A stretch of 34,870 bases of DNA from Bacteroidota bacterium (lineage in GTDB: Bacteria; Bacteroidota; Bacteroidia; Chitinophagales; Chitinophagaceae): contig JAEYQO010000018.1 of the NCBI GenBank assembly GCA_023409975.1, forward strand, positions 1 to 34,870, written 5' to 3'. The notes under the pieces are model-generated. The model searched no databases. It was not told the origin of the DNA and saw nothing but the letters and a program-made list of their open reading frames with translations. Positions within the stretch are counted from its first letter, which is position 1, and every line of letters begins with the position of its first letter. A program made the translations under genes and the position numbers. Positions 1-8,146 of the stretch are shown here, piece by piece.

Positions 1-1
1 G

Positions 2-1135
2 TACGGTATGGAATGGGGCACGCTTACCAATGGCGGCCATGCGTTGATTTACGGTATCGATTCGCTAATCGGCTGGGAGACCGTTGGTGGCAATCCGAAT
101 TACGATATTTACGTTGCTAAAAACGACTTTCTCTCGCCATCCGGATTATTTGCAACCCTCAACCAGTATTATTCTAAAGGGGTCTTCAGCACCCTCGCGC
201 ATCCTTCTTTCTCCCATTTTGGGCAACTGGCATTTCAGCCTTTCAGTAAGCTGGTAGATAGTGCTGTTGTTGGTGTAGCTATAGAGAGCGGTCCTGCATT
301 CAGTACGGCAATCGATTATAGTGATCCGGCCGTAGGTATGTCGCATCTGGACTATTACGAAACACTGCTATCCAGGGGTTACCATGTAGCCCCTATGATC
401 GATCATGATAATCACAACATGACTTTTGGCAGAACGGCATATACCCGCACCGCTGTTTTAGCCCCGGTATTACAGAAGGACAGTTTCCTGTTAGCGATGC
501 AGGCAAGAAGGTTTTATGCCACCCAGGATTGTGATACCCGTGTGACCCTAACCATCAACGGGCGTCCGATGGGTTCTGAATACACAGCAGCCTTCGAACC
601 GGCTTTGACGGTATACGCCTCAGATCCGACAGATCCAGGCACTGTTCCGATTATTCGTTTAAGGTCGGGCGTACCGGGAAGTAATCAATTACCCGTGACC
701 ATCCGGACTGACACCGCCTATTCTGTCAGCTTCACAGATCTTACGGTAGAGGACAGCATGACCGTCTACTATTATGCGGATATCCAGATCGGCGCTAACC
801 GAACTATTACGGCGCCGGTATGGTATACCAGAGCAGATTCCCTGTCGCTGAGGGTCGATAAGACTCCTGTCTTAGCTGGCCGGAGCGGTATCATGAAACT
901 TTTAGGAAAAAGCGATCAGAATCAATTGCGGATGCAGCTCGTCAGCCCGTCTTCTGTCAACGCGACCATTGAACTTTTCAGTCTTGCCGGCCAGAAAATC
1001 TACAGTGCCCATACAACTGTGGGAGCGGGGGTAAAAGAATGGGAAATCGGATTGCCGCCCCTGGCGCCGGGAATGTATCTGATACAGGGAACCCTGGGAA
1101 CTGACCAGTTTCAGTGGAAGCTATATCTGGATTAA
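2..1135 (+). CDS. PHP-type (CehA/McbA-like) metallo-phosphoesterase with T9SS tail, 5' truncated
   Basis: The reading frame is open to the left edge, so the first ATG at 8 is probably internal and the N-terminus lies outside the window. The visible part contains PHP-like motifs: GMEWGT followed by GGHALIYG near the edge, TLAHPSF around residue 65, and DHDNHNMTFGRTAYTR around residues 132-148. These resemble the metal-binding His/Asp/Glu segments of the CehA/McbA branch of the PHP superfamily, which hydrolyse phosphoesters or related bonds. The last ~70 residues form a type IX secretion sorting domain (ATIELFSLAGQKIY, then LAPGMYLIQG), so the protein is probably exported through the outer membrane and released or anchored at the surface. 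The substrate cannot be read from the sequence. The family call is by recognition, not by search. Confidence 0.75.
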   Translation, partial: YGMEWGTLTNGGHALIYGIDSLIGWETVGGNPNYDIYVAKNDFLSPSGLFATLNQYYSKGVFSTLAHPSFSHFGQLAFQPFSKLVDSAVVGVAIESGPAFSTAIDYSDPAVGMSHLDYYETLLSRGYHVAPMIDHDNHNMTFGRTAYTRTAVLAPVLQKDSFLLAMQARRFYATQDCDTRVTLTINGRPMGSEYTAAFEPALTVYASDPTDPGTVPIIRLRSGVPGSNQLPVTIRTDTAYSVSFTDLTVEDSMTVYYYADIQIGANRTITAPVWYTRADSLSLRVDKTPVLAGRSGIMKLLGKSDQNQLRMQLVSPSSVNATIELFSLAGQKIYSAHTTVGAGVKEWEIGLPPLAPGMYLIQGTLGTDQFQWKLYLD

Positions 1136-1216
1136 AATTTACATTAATCGCTTGATTTTTTTCATAAAACATAGTTTTTCTAGTCTTTATTATTATTTTT
1201 CCTGAAACGACGCAAC

Positions 1217-1224
1217 TATTTTTG
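1217..1224 (+). promoter_or_regulatory. -7 promoter element for the MarR gene
   Basis: TATTTTTG matches the Bacteroidota housekeeping -7 consensus TAnnTTTG. It ends only 4 nt before the ATG at 1229, so transcription would begin at or very near the start codon. No clear -33 TTTG is seen in the AT-rich stretch upstream. Confidence 0.55.
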
Positions 1225-1228
1225 CCTC

Positions 1229-1684
1229 ATGAAACTTCAGGATGCCATCAAAACAGAAAAGTTTAAGAACGAACGCCATAAGGCCACGCTCAACTTATTG
1301 TACACCGCCTACTGGTATAAAACCCATGTGAGTACCACCCTTAAACTGAGCGGATTAACTACTGAACAGTTCAACGTACTGCGTATTCTGAAGGGTAAAA
1401 ATCCCGAACCGATGTGCGTGAAGGATATCGCTTCAAGAATGCTGGAGAAAAGCTCCAATGTCCCAAGAATCATCGATCGTCTTGTCAGGAAAAAGCTGGT
1501 AAAACGAAAAAACTCAAAAGAAGACAAAAGGGAAACGCTGGTTAGCCTTACAGATCTTGGTCTTGAACAGACTGATATGGCTACAAAGGCGGTCGATAAG
1601 CAGCGGTCGAAGATCATAGGACTCTCGGAGGAGGAGGCTACACAGCTACATATCCTGCTTGAAAAAATCAGAGCCGTCGATTAA
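1229..1684 (+). CDS. MarR-family winged-helix transcriptional regulator
   Basis: The 151-residue length is typical for MarR. A helical N-terminus (1-45) leads to the winged helix-turn-helix. The recognition region is MCVKDIASRMLEKSSNVPRI around residues 66-85, followed by the wing signature KEDKRETLVSLTDLG near 110-124 and a C-terminal dimerisation helix. Such proteins usually repress nearby genes or efflux and stress genes and lose DNA binding on contact with a small ligand or oxidant. The gene has its own promoter and terminator, so it is monocistronic. It sits immediately upstream of the metal-uptake-like cassette in the same orientation and could control it, but no operator is visible and this is only inference from position. 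Confidence 0.88.
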   Translation: MKLQDAIKTEKFKNERHKATLNLLYTAYWYKTHVSTTLKLSGLTTEQFNVLRILKGKNPEPMCVKDIASRMLEKSSNVPRIIDRLVRKKLVKRKNSKEDKRETLVSLTDLGLEQTDMATKAVDKQRSKIIGLSEEEATQLHILLEKIRAVD

Positions 1685-1736
1685 CAGCATTGATTGCGCT
1701 GAAGCCTCACCCAACACTTACAAGAATAGCTTTCCG

Positions 1737-1762
1737 GCCCGGCTGATCAGCCGGGCTTCTCT
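1737..1762 (+). terminator. Rho-independent terminator after the MarR gene
   Basis: A perfect 20-bp palindrome, GCCCGGCTGATCAGCCGGGC at 1737-1756, is followed by a T-rich stretch (TTCTCTTT). It separates the MarR gene from the following cassette. Confidence 0.75.
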
Positions 1763-1822
1763 TTATCCTGATTCTTGAAAATGTATTCCCGATTGTGTAA
1801 ATATTTCTGACTACCAGGTGGC

Positions 1823-1830
1823 TAGCTTTG
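1823..1830 (+). promoter_or_regulatory. -7 promoter element for the DUF4856 cassette
   Basis: TAGCTTTG fits TAnnTTTG and lies 27 nt before the chosen ATG at 1858, giving a predicted leader of about 20 nt. A convincing -33 element is not seen. The element overlaps the in-frame TTG at 1828, which argues against that TTG being the start. No recognisable Fur-type inverted repeat was found around it. Confidence 0.5.
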
Positions 1831-1857
1831 CAGCGCAAAAAAGATACTAGCACCCAC

Positions 1858-3024
1858 ATGAACACCAAAACAATATTACTCGCTGGCCTTGCGGCAATTG
1901 TATTTGCTTCATGCCAGAAAGACGACAAGGACCCTGCGCCCGTACAGAAGATTCCTTATACAAGTCTTACTGCGACCACCAACTATTTTACGACATTTCA
2001 GGGGCCAGACAGTCTGAGCTCTGTCGATTTCAGCGGCCAAACCACCCGCATCAGCATGATGAAGGAAATAGACGCGTATATGAAAACCGGCATAAATGCC
2101 AGTATTCAGGCCAGCAAGCTGAATGATATGTTCAATAATCAGAACAGTGCCTTCAATAGCGCCAATCTGAATGCGGCTACCGATAAGACGATTGTCTCAA
2201 AAACAGCCCAATCCTTCGGCGGAAGTCAGGCTGAAACCGAGCGTCAGCGTTTCCGTGGATGGTTTGATTCGCTGGAAATGGCCAGCATCAATCATGGCCA
2301 ACAGGCTCAACAGGGAATGGCTGGTGTTCTTGATGGAAAGTACCTCGTAGACGCGAAAGGATTTGAATACGGCCAGTTTATTCAGAAAGGCCTTATCGGA
2401 GCCATGATGCTGGATCAGATCAGCAATATTTACCTGGGAGCCGAGAAGCAAAATGCTGACAACAGCACAATAATTACCGATAAAAACTACACTGCTCTGG
2501 AACACCATTGGGATGAGGCATATGGTTACCTTACGAGCAATGAATTCTTCCCGAAGACTGACCCCAATGACAACACCAAATATCTTGAGTCCTATCTGGG
2601 TGGTTATGTACGTCAGGTAAAGGCCCCTTATGGCAATCCTGCCGATGTGTACATGTCATTCCTGAAAGGCCGTGCAGCCATTGTCAATAACGACATGAGC
2701 ACCCGTGACGAGCAAATCAGCAGCATTCGTGCGGCGTTGGAGAAATCGATTGCAGTGATAGCTGTGAGCTACCTGAACAAAGCTAAGACCGCCAGCACTG
2801 ACGGTGGTAGATTCCATGCACTTTCTGAAGGAGTTGGATTTATTTATGCGCTTCGTTTCGCTCATAACGCGAAGATTGACCATGAGAAATCCAATGAGCT
2901 GCTGGATAACCTGCTGACAAAACCTAACGGCTTCTGGTCTCTGACGCCTGGTGATCTTGATGCAGTACGCAATGTAGTCGCTGATGCTTTTTCAATAGAA
3001 AGAAATGCTGTTGTTAACCATTGA
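1858..3024 (+). CDS. DUF4856-type lipoprotein, first gene of the cassette
   Basis: The start is set at ATG 1858, because the next residues form a lipoprotein signal peptide with lipobox FASC and lipidation at Cys19; the open frame upstream runs back only to a TTG inside the promoter. The mature protein (~370 residues) is helical and Asn/Ala/Ser-rich, and resembles the DUF4856 family of Bacteroidota lipoproteins. Recognisable features are the YTSLTATTNYFTTF start of the domain, a WFDSLE segment and a C-terminal helix ending NVVADAFSIERN. No enzymatic motif is visible. It is followed by an imelysin-like lipoprotein, a gamma-carboxylase homologue and a TonB receptor, which points to a periplasmic or surface role in metal acquisition. 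Family assignment is by recognition; the function is inferred from neighbours. Confidence 0.75.
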   Translation: MNTKTILLAGLAAIVFASCQKDDKDPAPVQKIPYTSLTATTNYFTTFQGPDSLSSVDFSGQTTRISMMKEIDAYMKTGINASIQASKLNDMFNNQNSAFNSANLNAATDKTIVSKTAQSFGGSQAETERQRFRGWFDSLEMASINHGQQAQQGMAGVLDGKYLVDAKGFEYGQFIQKGLIGAMMLDQISNIYLGAEKQNADNSTIITDKNYTALEHHWDEAYGYLTSNEFFPKTDPNDNTKYLESYLGGYVRQVKAPYGNPADVYMSFLKGRAAIVNNDMSTRDEQISSIRAALEKSIAVIAVSYLNKAKTASTDGGRFHALSEGVGFIYALRFAHNAKIDHEKSNELLDNLLTKPNGFWSLTPGDLDAVRNVVADAFSIERNAVVNH

Positions 3025-3048
3025 TAGTTTACTTTTTACAGAAGTTAC

Positions 3049-3075
3049 AAGCGGTTCTGAAGAACCGCTTTTCCT
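3049..3075 (+). terminator. Hairpin between DUF4856 and imelysin-like genes (terminator or attenuator)
   Basis: AAGCGGTTC at 3049-3057 pairs with GAACCGCTT at 3062-3070 around a TGAA loop, followed by TTTCC. The T-tract is short, so partial termination is plausible. Because the downstream genes lack an obvious promoter, it may set the ratio of the first lipoprotein to the rest of the cassette. Confidence 0.6.
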
Positions 3076-3094
3076 CATTTAAAACCTAGTGTTC

Positions 3095-4213
3095 ATGAAG
3101 AAAATATACAGTCTTTACATCTTTGTAGCAAGCCTGTTTTTCGTAACCGGTTGTACGAAGGAAGAAGACAAAACTGGAAACGATAGTAACCTAAATAGAA
3201 AGGAGCTCCTGACAAATTACACCGACAGCTATATCCTGCCTGCCTATGATGCATTGAAGGCATCTCTCACGACTCTCGAAACTGCAACGGACAGCTTCAT
3301 AGCGTCGCCGGATGAAACCAACCTTCTGCAGCTCAGGAACATGTGGAAAGCGGCCTATATCGTCTGGCAGCGCACCGATCTGCTGGAGTTCGGCCCTGCG
3401 GAAGACGTATCACTACGGATGTATCTGAATGTCTATCCAACTTCGCCTTCCAAAATCAATGCAAATATCCAGAGTGGGTATTACAACCTGGATGCTTTCG
3501 GAAATAACGATGCCCAGGGTTTTCCGGCTATGGATTACCTGTTGAATGGCTCGGGAAGCTCCGATGCGGAAATTGTGGCATTGTACAGCACTGATCCACT
3601 GGCCAGTCAAAGGACTGATTACCTCAAAGCAATTGTCAGCACAATGAGTAGCAGGGTGACAGATGTTCGCAACGAATGGGACGATTACAAATCCACTTTT
3701 GTTAACGCCACGGGCACCGATGTCAATAGCAGCATTTCTGTGATGACCAATGCCTTCGTACTCTATTATGAGAGATTCCTGCGTTCTACAAAAGTAGGAA
3801 TACCTGCAGGTGCGATGACCGGTGTTGCACTACCGGAACAAACAGAAACGAATTACCGTCCCGAACTGGCCAGGGAACTGCTGCTGACTGCCCTGGAGGC
3901 TGTTAATAGCTTCTATGAGGGCTATCATTTTCATACGCTCCAGAATGGAGTAGGCATGAAAGATTATCTGGCGACTATCGGAACGAAAGACGAAAATGGT
4001 GTTTTGATCTCTGACATTATCAGCACGGAACTTGAAGAGGCGAAAACGGCCGTGGGCACACTTAATGGCACCATCAAAGATGCCGCTCAGAACAACCGTC
4101 CTGCTCTGCTGTCGGTCTATGATCAGCTTCAGGATCTTGTTCCGCTTTTTAAAGTAGATATGGTTTCGGCCTTCGGTATTTCAATCACATACGTGGATAA
4201 CGACGGCGATTAG
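3095..4213 (+). CDS. Imelysin-like lipoprotein with degenerate GxHxxE motif
   Basis: Start is ATG 3095; a GTG two codons upstream gives no better signal. The N-terminus is a lipoprotein signal peptide with lipobox VTGC (Cys20). The mature ~350 residues follow the helical imelysin-like fold (Pfam Peptidase_M75 family), with the WKAAYIVWQRTDLLEFGPAE segment at about 84-103. The family's metal-associated GxHxxE motif is present only as GFPAMD at 142-147, so His is replaced by Pro and Glu by Asp. Imelysin-like proteins such as IrpA are iron-regulated and linked to iron or haem uptake; direct proteolysis is doubtful for this family. The gene ends 3 nt before the next ATG, indicating translational coupling with the membrane carboxylase homologue. 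Confidence 0.85.
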   Translation: MKKIYSLYIFVASLFFVTGCTKEEDKTGNDSNLNRKELLTNYTDSYILPAYDALKASLTTLETATDSFIASPDETNLLQLRNMWKAAYIVWQRTDLLEFGPAEDVSLRMYLNVYPTSPSKINANIQSGYYNLDAFGNNDAQGFPAMDYLLNGSGSSDAEIVALYSTDPLASQRTDYLKAIVSTMSSRVTDVRNEWDDYKSTFVNATGTDVNSSISVMTNAFVLYYERFLRSTKVGIPAGAMTGVALPEQTETNYRPELARELLLTALEAVNSFYEGYHFHTLQNGVGMKDYLATIGTKDENGVLISDIISTELEEAKTAVGTLNGTIKDAAQNNRPALLSVYDQLQDLVPLFKVDMVSAFGISITYVDNDGD

Positions 4214-4216
4214 GAC

Positions 4217-5590
4217 ATGTTTTCGAATCAGGTACAGAAGCAATTCATCAAATGGCTGCAGCAACCCCTGAGTGCTGCAGCCCTTGGTTTCTTCCGTCTT
4301 GTTTTCGGCCTCATGATCCTGGGCGGCGTGATCCGTTTCTGGCTCAGGGGATGGATTGAAGAATTATACATCAACCCGACGTTCTTCTTTCACTATCATG
4401 GTTTTTCCTGGGTGAAGCCGCTGGGAGTCCATACTTACTGGTTATTCCTCGTTTGTGGCCTGAGCGCGTTATTCTTTGCCCTGGGGTGGTTTTACCGGAT
4501 AGCTGCGTTTATGCTTTTCCTAAGCTTCACCTATATAGAGCTGATGGATAAGACCAACTACCTGAACCACTATTATTTTGTATCCCTTGTATTGTTTTTG
4601 ATGCTTTGGCTGCCTGCGAATGCCAGCCTTTCCATAGACGCCCTCAGGAATCCGAAACTAGCAAAGCAATATATTCCCCGCTGGACCATCGGCAGCATCC
4701 GTTTCATGCTCGGGATTGTTTACGTTCTGGCCGGACTCGCAAAACTCAACAGTGACTGGCTGGTAGAGGCTATGCCTTTGAGGCTCTGGCTGCCGGCAAA
4801 GAACGACCTTCCGATAATCGGCTCACTGCTGGATGATGTTTGGGTGGCCTATCTATTTAGCTGGTTTGGGGCTATCTACGACCTTACCATCGCATTCTTT
4901 CTTTTAAACAGGAAAACAAGGCCCTTTGCCTGGCTGGCGGTGATCGTATTTCATATGTTGACTGCGATTTTGTTTCCGATCGGGATGTTCCCCTATATCA
5001 TGATCGTTGCTACCCTGATTTTTTTCGATAGCAGAGACGTGGAGAATGCACTGTCGAAAACCTGGAAAATCGGATGGCTGCCGCTGGTCAGAAATGGCAG
5101 GTTCAGATTCCTCCGCCCCCTGAAGCAACAGGTTCTGTGGTTGATTTTCTCGCTCTTCTTTTTGATACAGCTTTTATTACCCTGGAGGTACTTAATGAGC
5201 CCCGGGGAATTATTCTGGACCGAAGAAGGTTATCGCTTTTCATGGAGAGTCATGTTGATAGAGAAACTGGGGTATGCCCAGTTTATCGTAACAGACAGCA
5301 AAACCGGTGAGCGGATAGTAGTAAACAACAATGACTTCCTCACGAAGAATCAGGAGAAAATGATGGCTACCCAGGCCGACTTCATTCTGCAGTATGCCCA
5401 TTTTCTTCACGAACATTACCGGGTATCGGGTATGCATGATCCGATTGTCCAGTCGGTCATTTATGTCACGCTTAATGGTCGAAGGAGCCGATTGTTTACA
5501 GACACAACAGTCAATTTAGCTCAGGAACAAGATGGTTTTCAACATAAGACCTGGATTACAGGTTTCGAAGAAAAAATCTATGGACTTTAG
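4217..5590 (+). CDS. HTTM-domain membrane protein, vitamin K-dependent gamma-carboxylase homologue
   Basis: The 457-residue protein has several hydrophobic segments through about residue 270, one more near 305-322, and a soluble C-terminal region. The order matches the HTTM/gamma-glutamyl carboxylase family. Conserved-looking residues are His118 in NYLNHYYF, Lys176 in LAGLAKLNSDW, which appears to match the catalytic-base Lys218 of human GGCX, and His246 in FHMLTAILFPIGMFPY. The C-terminal part keeps the FSWRVML segment (341-347). Animal members use reduced vitamin K and CO2 to carboxylate Glu; bacterial activities are poorly known. Bacteroidota make menaquinone, which could serve as quinol. 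It starts 3 nt after the imelysin-like stop and overlaps the TonB-receptor start by 11 nt, so it belongs to this cassette. The residue alignment is by eye. Confidence 0.85.
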   Translation: MFSNQVQKQFIKWLQQPLSAAALGFFRLVFGLMILGGVIRFWLRGWIEELYINPTFFFHYHGFSWVKPLGVHTYWLFLVCGLSALFFALGWFYRIAAFMLFLSFTYIELMDKTNYLNHYYFVSLVLFLMLWLPANASLSIDALRNPKLAKQYIPRWTIGSIRFMLGIVYVLAGLAKLNSDWLVEAMPLRLWLPAKNDLPIIGSLLDDVWVAYLFSWFGAIYDLTIAFFLLNRKTRPFAWLAVIVFHMLTAILFPIGMFPYIMIVATLIFFDSRDVENALSKTWKIGWLPLVRNGRFRFLRPLKQQVLWLIFSLFFLIQLLLPWRYLMSPGELFWTEEGYRFSWRVMLIEKLGYAQFIVTDSKTGERIVVNNNDFLTKNQEKMMATQADFILQYAHFLHEHYRVSGMHDPIVQSVIYVTLNGRRSRLFTDTTVNLAQEQDGFQHKTWITGFEEKIYGL

Positions 5591-7790
5591 AAAATTCATA
5601 CACACTCTGGTTCTTTTACTACCCCTTCAGGCATTGTCGCAGGAAGACAGCACCCGCAAGCTGGAGGAAGTTGAAGTGAGGGAAGAGCGCAGCAGCATGA
5701 GCCATATGTATCAGGTGGACGGAATGCGTATTGCTGCAGGGAAGAAAACAGAGGTCATCAGTGTGGATCTGCTGAATGTCAATAAAGCCACTAATAACAC
5801 CCGTCAGGTTTATGCAAAAGTTACGGGACTGAATATTTTTGAGAATGATGGTTCAGGACTGCAGCTCAGCATCGGTGGACGAGGTCTTGACCCGAACAGG
5901 ACTTCCAATTTCAATGTCCGGCAAAACGGATATGATATCAGTGCAGATGCGTTAGGATATCCAGAGAGCTATTATACCCCACCCGCAGAGGCCTTGAGAA
6001 AAATCGAGATTATCAAGGGAGCGGCCGGCTTACAATACGGATCACAATTCGGGGGCTTGCTGAACTTTGAAATGAAGCAGCCAGAGGAACTCAGAAAGAA
6101 ACTGGTGGTAGAAAGCAGGCAGACACTGGGTTCGTTTGGGTTTCTTGGGTCTTTCAATAGCATTGGCGGAACAACAGGGAAACTGAGTTACTATGCTTAT
6201 GCCCATTATAAGAGAGGTGAGGGCTGGCGACCTAACAGCGCTTTTGAATCGTTCAACGCTTATGCCGATGTTCATTACCATATCAACGAGCGACATATGG
6301 TGGGTATTGAATACAGTCACCTGCATTATCTGGCTCAGCAGCCAGGAGGACTGACCGATGAGATGTTCAGGCAGAACGCGAGACAGAGTAACCGTCATCG
6401 CAACTGGTTTGCTGTGGACTGGAATCTTATTGATCTCGAGTGGGATTATCAGATCAGTCCGCAAACCCGGCTGCAGACCCGCCTATCCGGACTGCTGGCG
6501 AGCAGGAACGCCATCGGATACCGTCCGGCCCGACCATCGCAGGCAGACCTTGGCGGTGCACGGGACCTTATCAAGGGCAGGTTTCAGAACGTTACGCTGG
6601 AATCGAGATTTCTCCACCGCTATACTATCGGACGAAGAAACTTTACTCTTCTAACCGGAATCAGAGCCTATCGGGGTTATATTACCGGAGTGCAGGGCGA
6701 TGTCAACAACGGATCCGGCGCCTCATTTGACTTTGATGAAGAATCCTCCCTGGTAAGATCTGATTATAGCTTTCCGAATCTGAACTATGCCTGGTTTGCA
6801 GAGCATATCTTCCGGATTAATGACCGCTGGAACATTACCCCGGGTGTTCGGGTGGAATATCTGCATACTCAGGCGGAAGGTTGGTTCAGAAGCCGTCAGC
6901 TCCACCCCAATACACAGGCCGTACTATTCGATTCTGTCAGCCAGGAACGGAAAAACCTACCAAGAAGTTTTATGATCGCTGGTGTGGGAAGTAATTACAA
7001 GATCCGCAGCGGCCTGGAATTGTACGGAAACCTTTCTCAAAATTACCGTTCAGTGACCTTTAGTGATATTCAGATTGTCAATCCATCCTTTGAGATTGAT
7101 CCGGGCATTGAGGATGAGAAGGGATTCAGTGGTGATCTTGGGATACGTGGTCAGATCAGAAAAATGCTTCGATTTGACGCCAATGTATTTTACCTCTACT
7201 ATGGTAACAGGATCGGGGAATACGATGCAAAGCGTAAATATGAGAATTCGGGGAGTAGTAGCACCTATGCAATCAGAAAACGGGGCAATGTAGGTGTCGC
7301 GCAAATTATGGGAATAGAGAGCTTTGCGGAAGTTGACGTCCTGAAAATGTTTCAGTCTGAAGCCAGCGACTGGACGGGAACGCTCTATTCTAACTTTACG
7401 GTAACGGAAGCGAGATATACCAGGAGTCCGCATAAAAACATTGAAGGTAGTAAGGTTGAATACGTGCCGAATCTGAATTGGAAGGCTGGTGTGCAAGGCG
7501 GCTACAAGCAATTCAGGATCACCTGGCAGCTCAGTCACCTGAGCGAACAATTTTCAGATGCTACTAATGCCCGGGAAAGCGGTTATACTGCGGTAAACGG
7601 GATAATACCTGCCTATACAGTAATGGATCTTTCCCTGAGCTGGAGCTGGCGTTGGCTGAGCATTGAAGGCAGCGTGAACAACCTGACTGATGCTACCTAC
7701 TTTACGAGGAGGGCTACCGGGTATCCCGGACCTGGAATACTACCTGGCGAAGGGCGGAGCTTCTATTTAACCACCGGTGTAAAATTTTAA
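5580..7790 (+). CDS. TonB-dependent outer-membrane receptor (FecA-like)
   Basis: The start is ATG 5580, 11 nt inside the previous gene, because it gives a clean signal peptide (MDFRKFIHTLVLLLPLQALS, then Q). The frame opens further upstream (5532) but that adds non-signal sequence. The 736-residue protein has a possible TonB box (LEEVEV) just after the signal, a plug domain with LSIGGRGLDPNRTSNFNVRQ at roughly 101-120 and IEIIKGAAGLQYGSQFGG near 142-159, then a ~22-strand barrel ending in a terminal Phe (FYLTTGVKF). No carboxypeptidase-like or SusC-type N-terminal extension is present, so it resembles siderophore or ferric-citrate receptors rather than glycan importers. Ligand unknown. It closes the cassette; no hairpin follows and the next gene is convergent with a gap of only 13 bp. 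Confidence 0.92.
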   Translation: MDFRKFIHTLVLLLPLQALSQEDSTRKLEEVEVREERSSMSHMYQVDGMRIAAGKKTEVISVDLLNVNKATNNTRQVYAKVTGLNIFENDGSGLQLSIGGRGLDPNRTSNFNVRQNGYDISADALGYPESYYTPPAEALRKIEIIKGAAGLQYGSQFGGLLNFEMKQPEELRKKLVVESRQTLGSFGFLGSFNSIGGTTGKLSYYAYAHYKRGEGWRPNSAFESFNAYADVHYHINERHMVGIEYSHLHYLAQQPGGLTDEMFRQNARQSNRHRNWFAVDWNLIDLEWDYQISPQTRLQTRLSGLLASRNAIGYRPARPSQADLGGARDLIKGRFQNVTLESRFLHRYTIGRRNFTLLTGIRAYRGYITGVQGDVNNGSGASFDFDEESSLVRSDYSFPNLNYAWFAEHIFRINDRWNITPGVRVEYLHTQAEGWFRSRQLHPNTQAVLFDSVSQERKNLPRSFMIAGVGSNYKIRSGLELYGNLSQNYRSVTFSDIQIVNPSFEIDPGIEDEKGFSGDLGIRGQIRKMLRFDANVFYLYYGNRIGEYDAKRKYENSGSSSTYAIRKRGNVGVAQIMGIESFAEVDVLKMFQSEASDWTGTLYSNFTVTEARYTRSPHKNIEGSKVEYVPNLNWKAGVQGGYKQFRITWQLSHLSEQFSDATNARESGYTAVNGIIPAYTVMDLSLSWSWRWLSIEGSVNNLTDATYFTRRATGYPGPGILPGEGRSFYLTTGVKF

Positions 7791-7803
7791 TTACCCCGGA
7801 CTC

Positions 7804-8016
7804 TTATTTATTGGGCTCTTCATTACGGCCGCGTATTTCGCGCTCATGACCCCTTAGCTGGGATTTGCGCGACTCATCGCGAGGATCATTACCACCATGC
7901 TGGACATCAGTTCGCTCGTTGCTGTCCGGATAACGGCTATACCGTTGCTGCCCGCCCGATGCCGGAGCAGACCTGATCCAATCCTGATGCTCATCTCTGT
8001 TTAACTTTTTAGCCAT
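7804..8016 (-). CDS. Small highly charged hypothetical protein
   Basis: A 70-residue ORF very rich in Arg, Asp, Glu, Ser, Gly and Gln, with no hydrophobic segment, signal peptide or Cys, and probably disordered. Low-complexity stretches such as RDESRKSQLRGHEREIRGRN give a nearly neutral net charge. It starts with ATG at 8016, shares the gap with the divergent topoisomerase IB gene (130 bp apart) and ends 13 bp from the convergent TonB receptor. Its length and clean fit between neighbours support a real gene, but I do not recognise the family and no function can be given. Confidence 0.5.
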   Translation of the reverse strand: MAKKLNRDEHQDWIRSAPASGGQQRYSRYPDSNERTDVQHGGNDPRDESRKSQLRGHEREIRGRNEEPNK

Positions 8017-8146
8017 AAAGGGTTTTTGATTAATCTACGGTCACAAACAATGCCATGCCCTCTTAATGGAATGTAAAATCGCTACTCGCTGCACAGGTAA
8101 TTTACTTAGGGCATAGTTTTTAGTTTCTACTGATTCAATTGAAACG

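Noticed and set aside
1828..1857. TTG start 10 codons upstream of the DUF4856 lipoprotein
   Set aside because: It is within the TAGCTTTG promoter element and would put a charged tail before the lipoprotein signal peptide.
1780..1860. Fur-like operator in front of the metal-uptake-like cassette
   Set aside because: An AT-rich stretch is present but no convincing inverted GATAAT-type repeat can be built, so no site is annotated.
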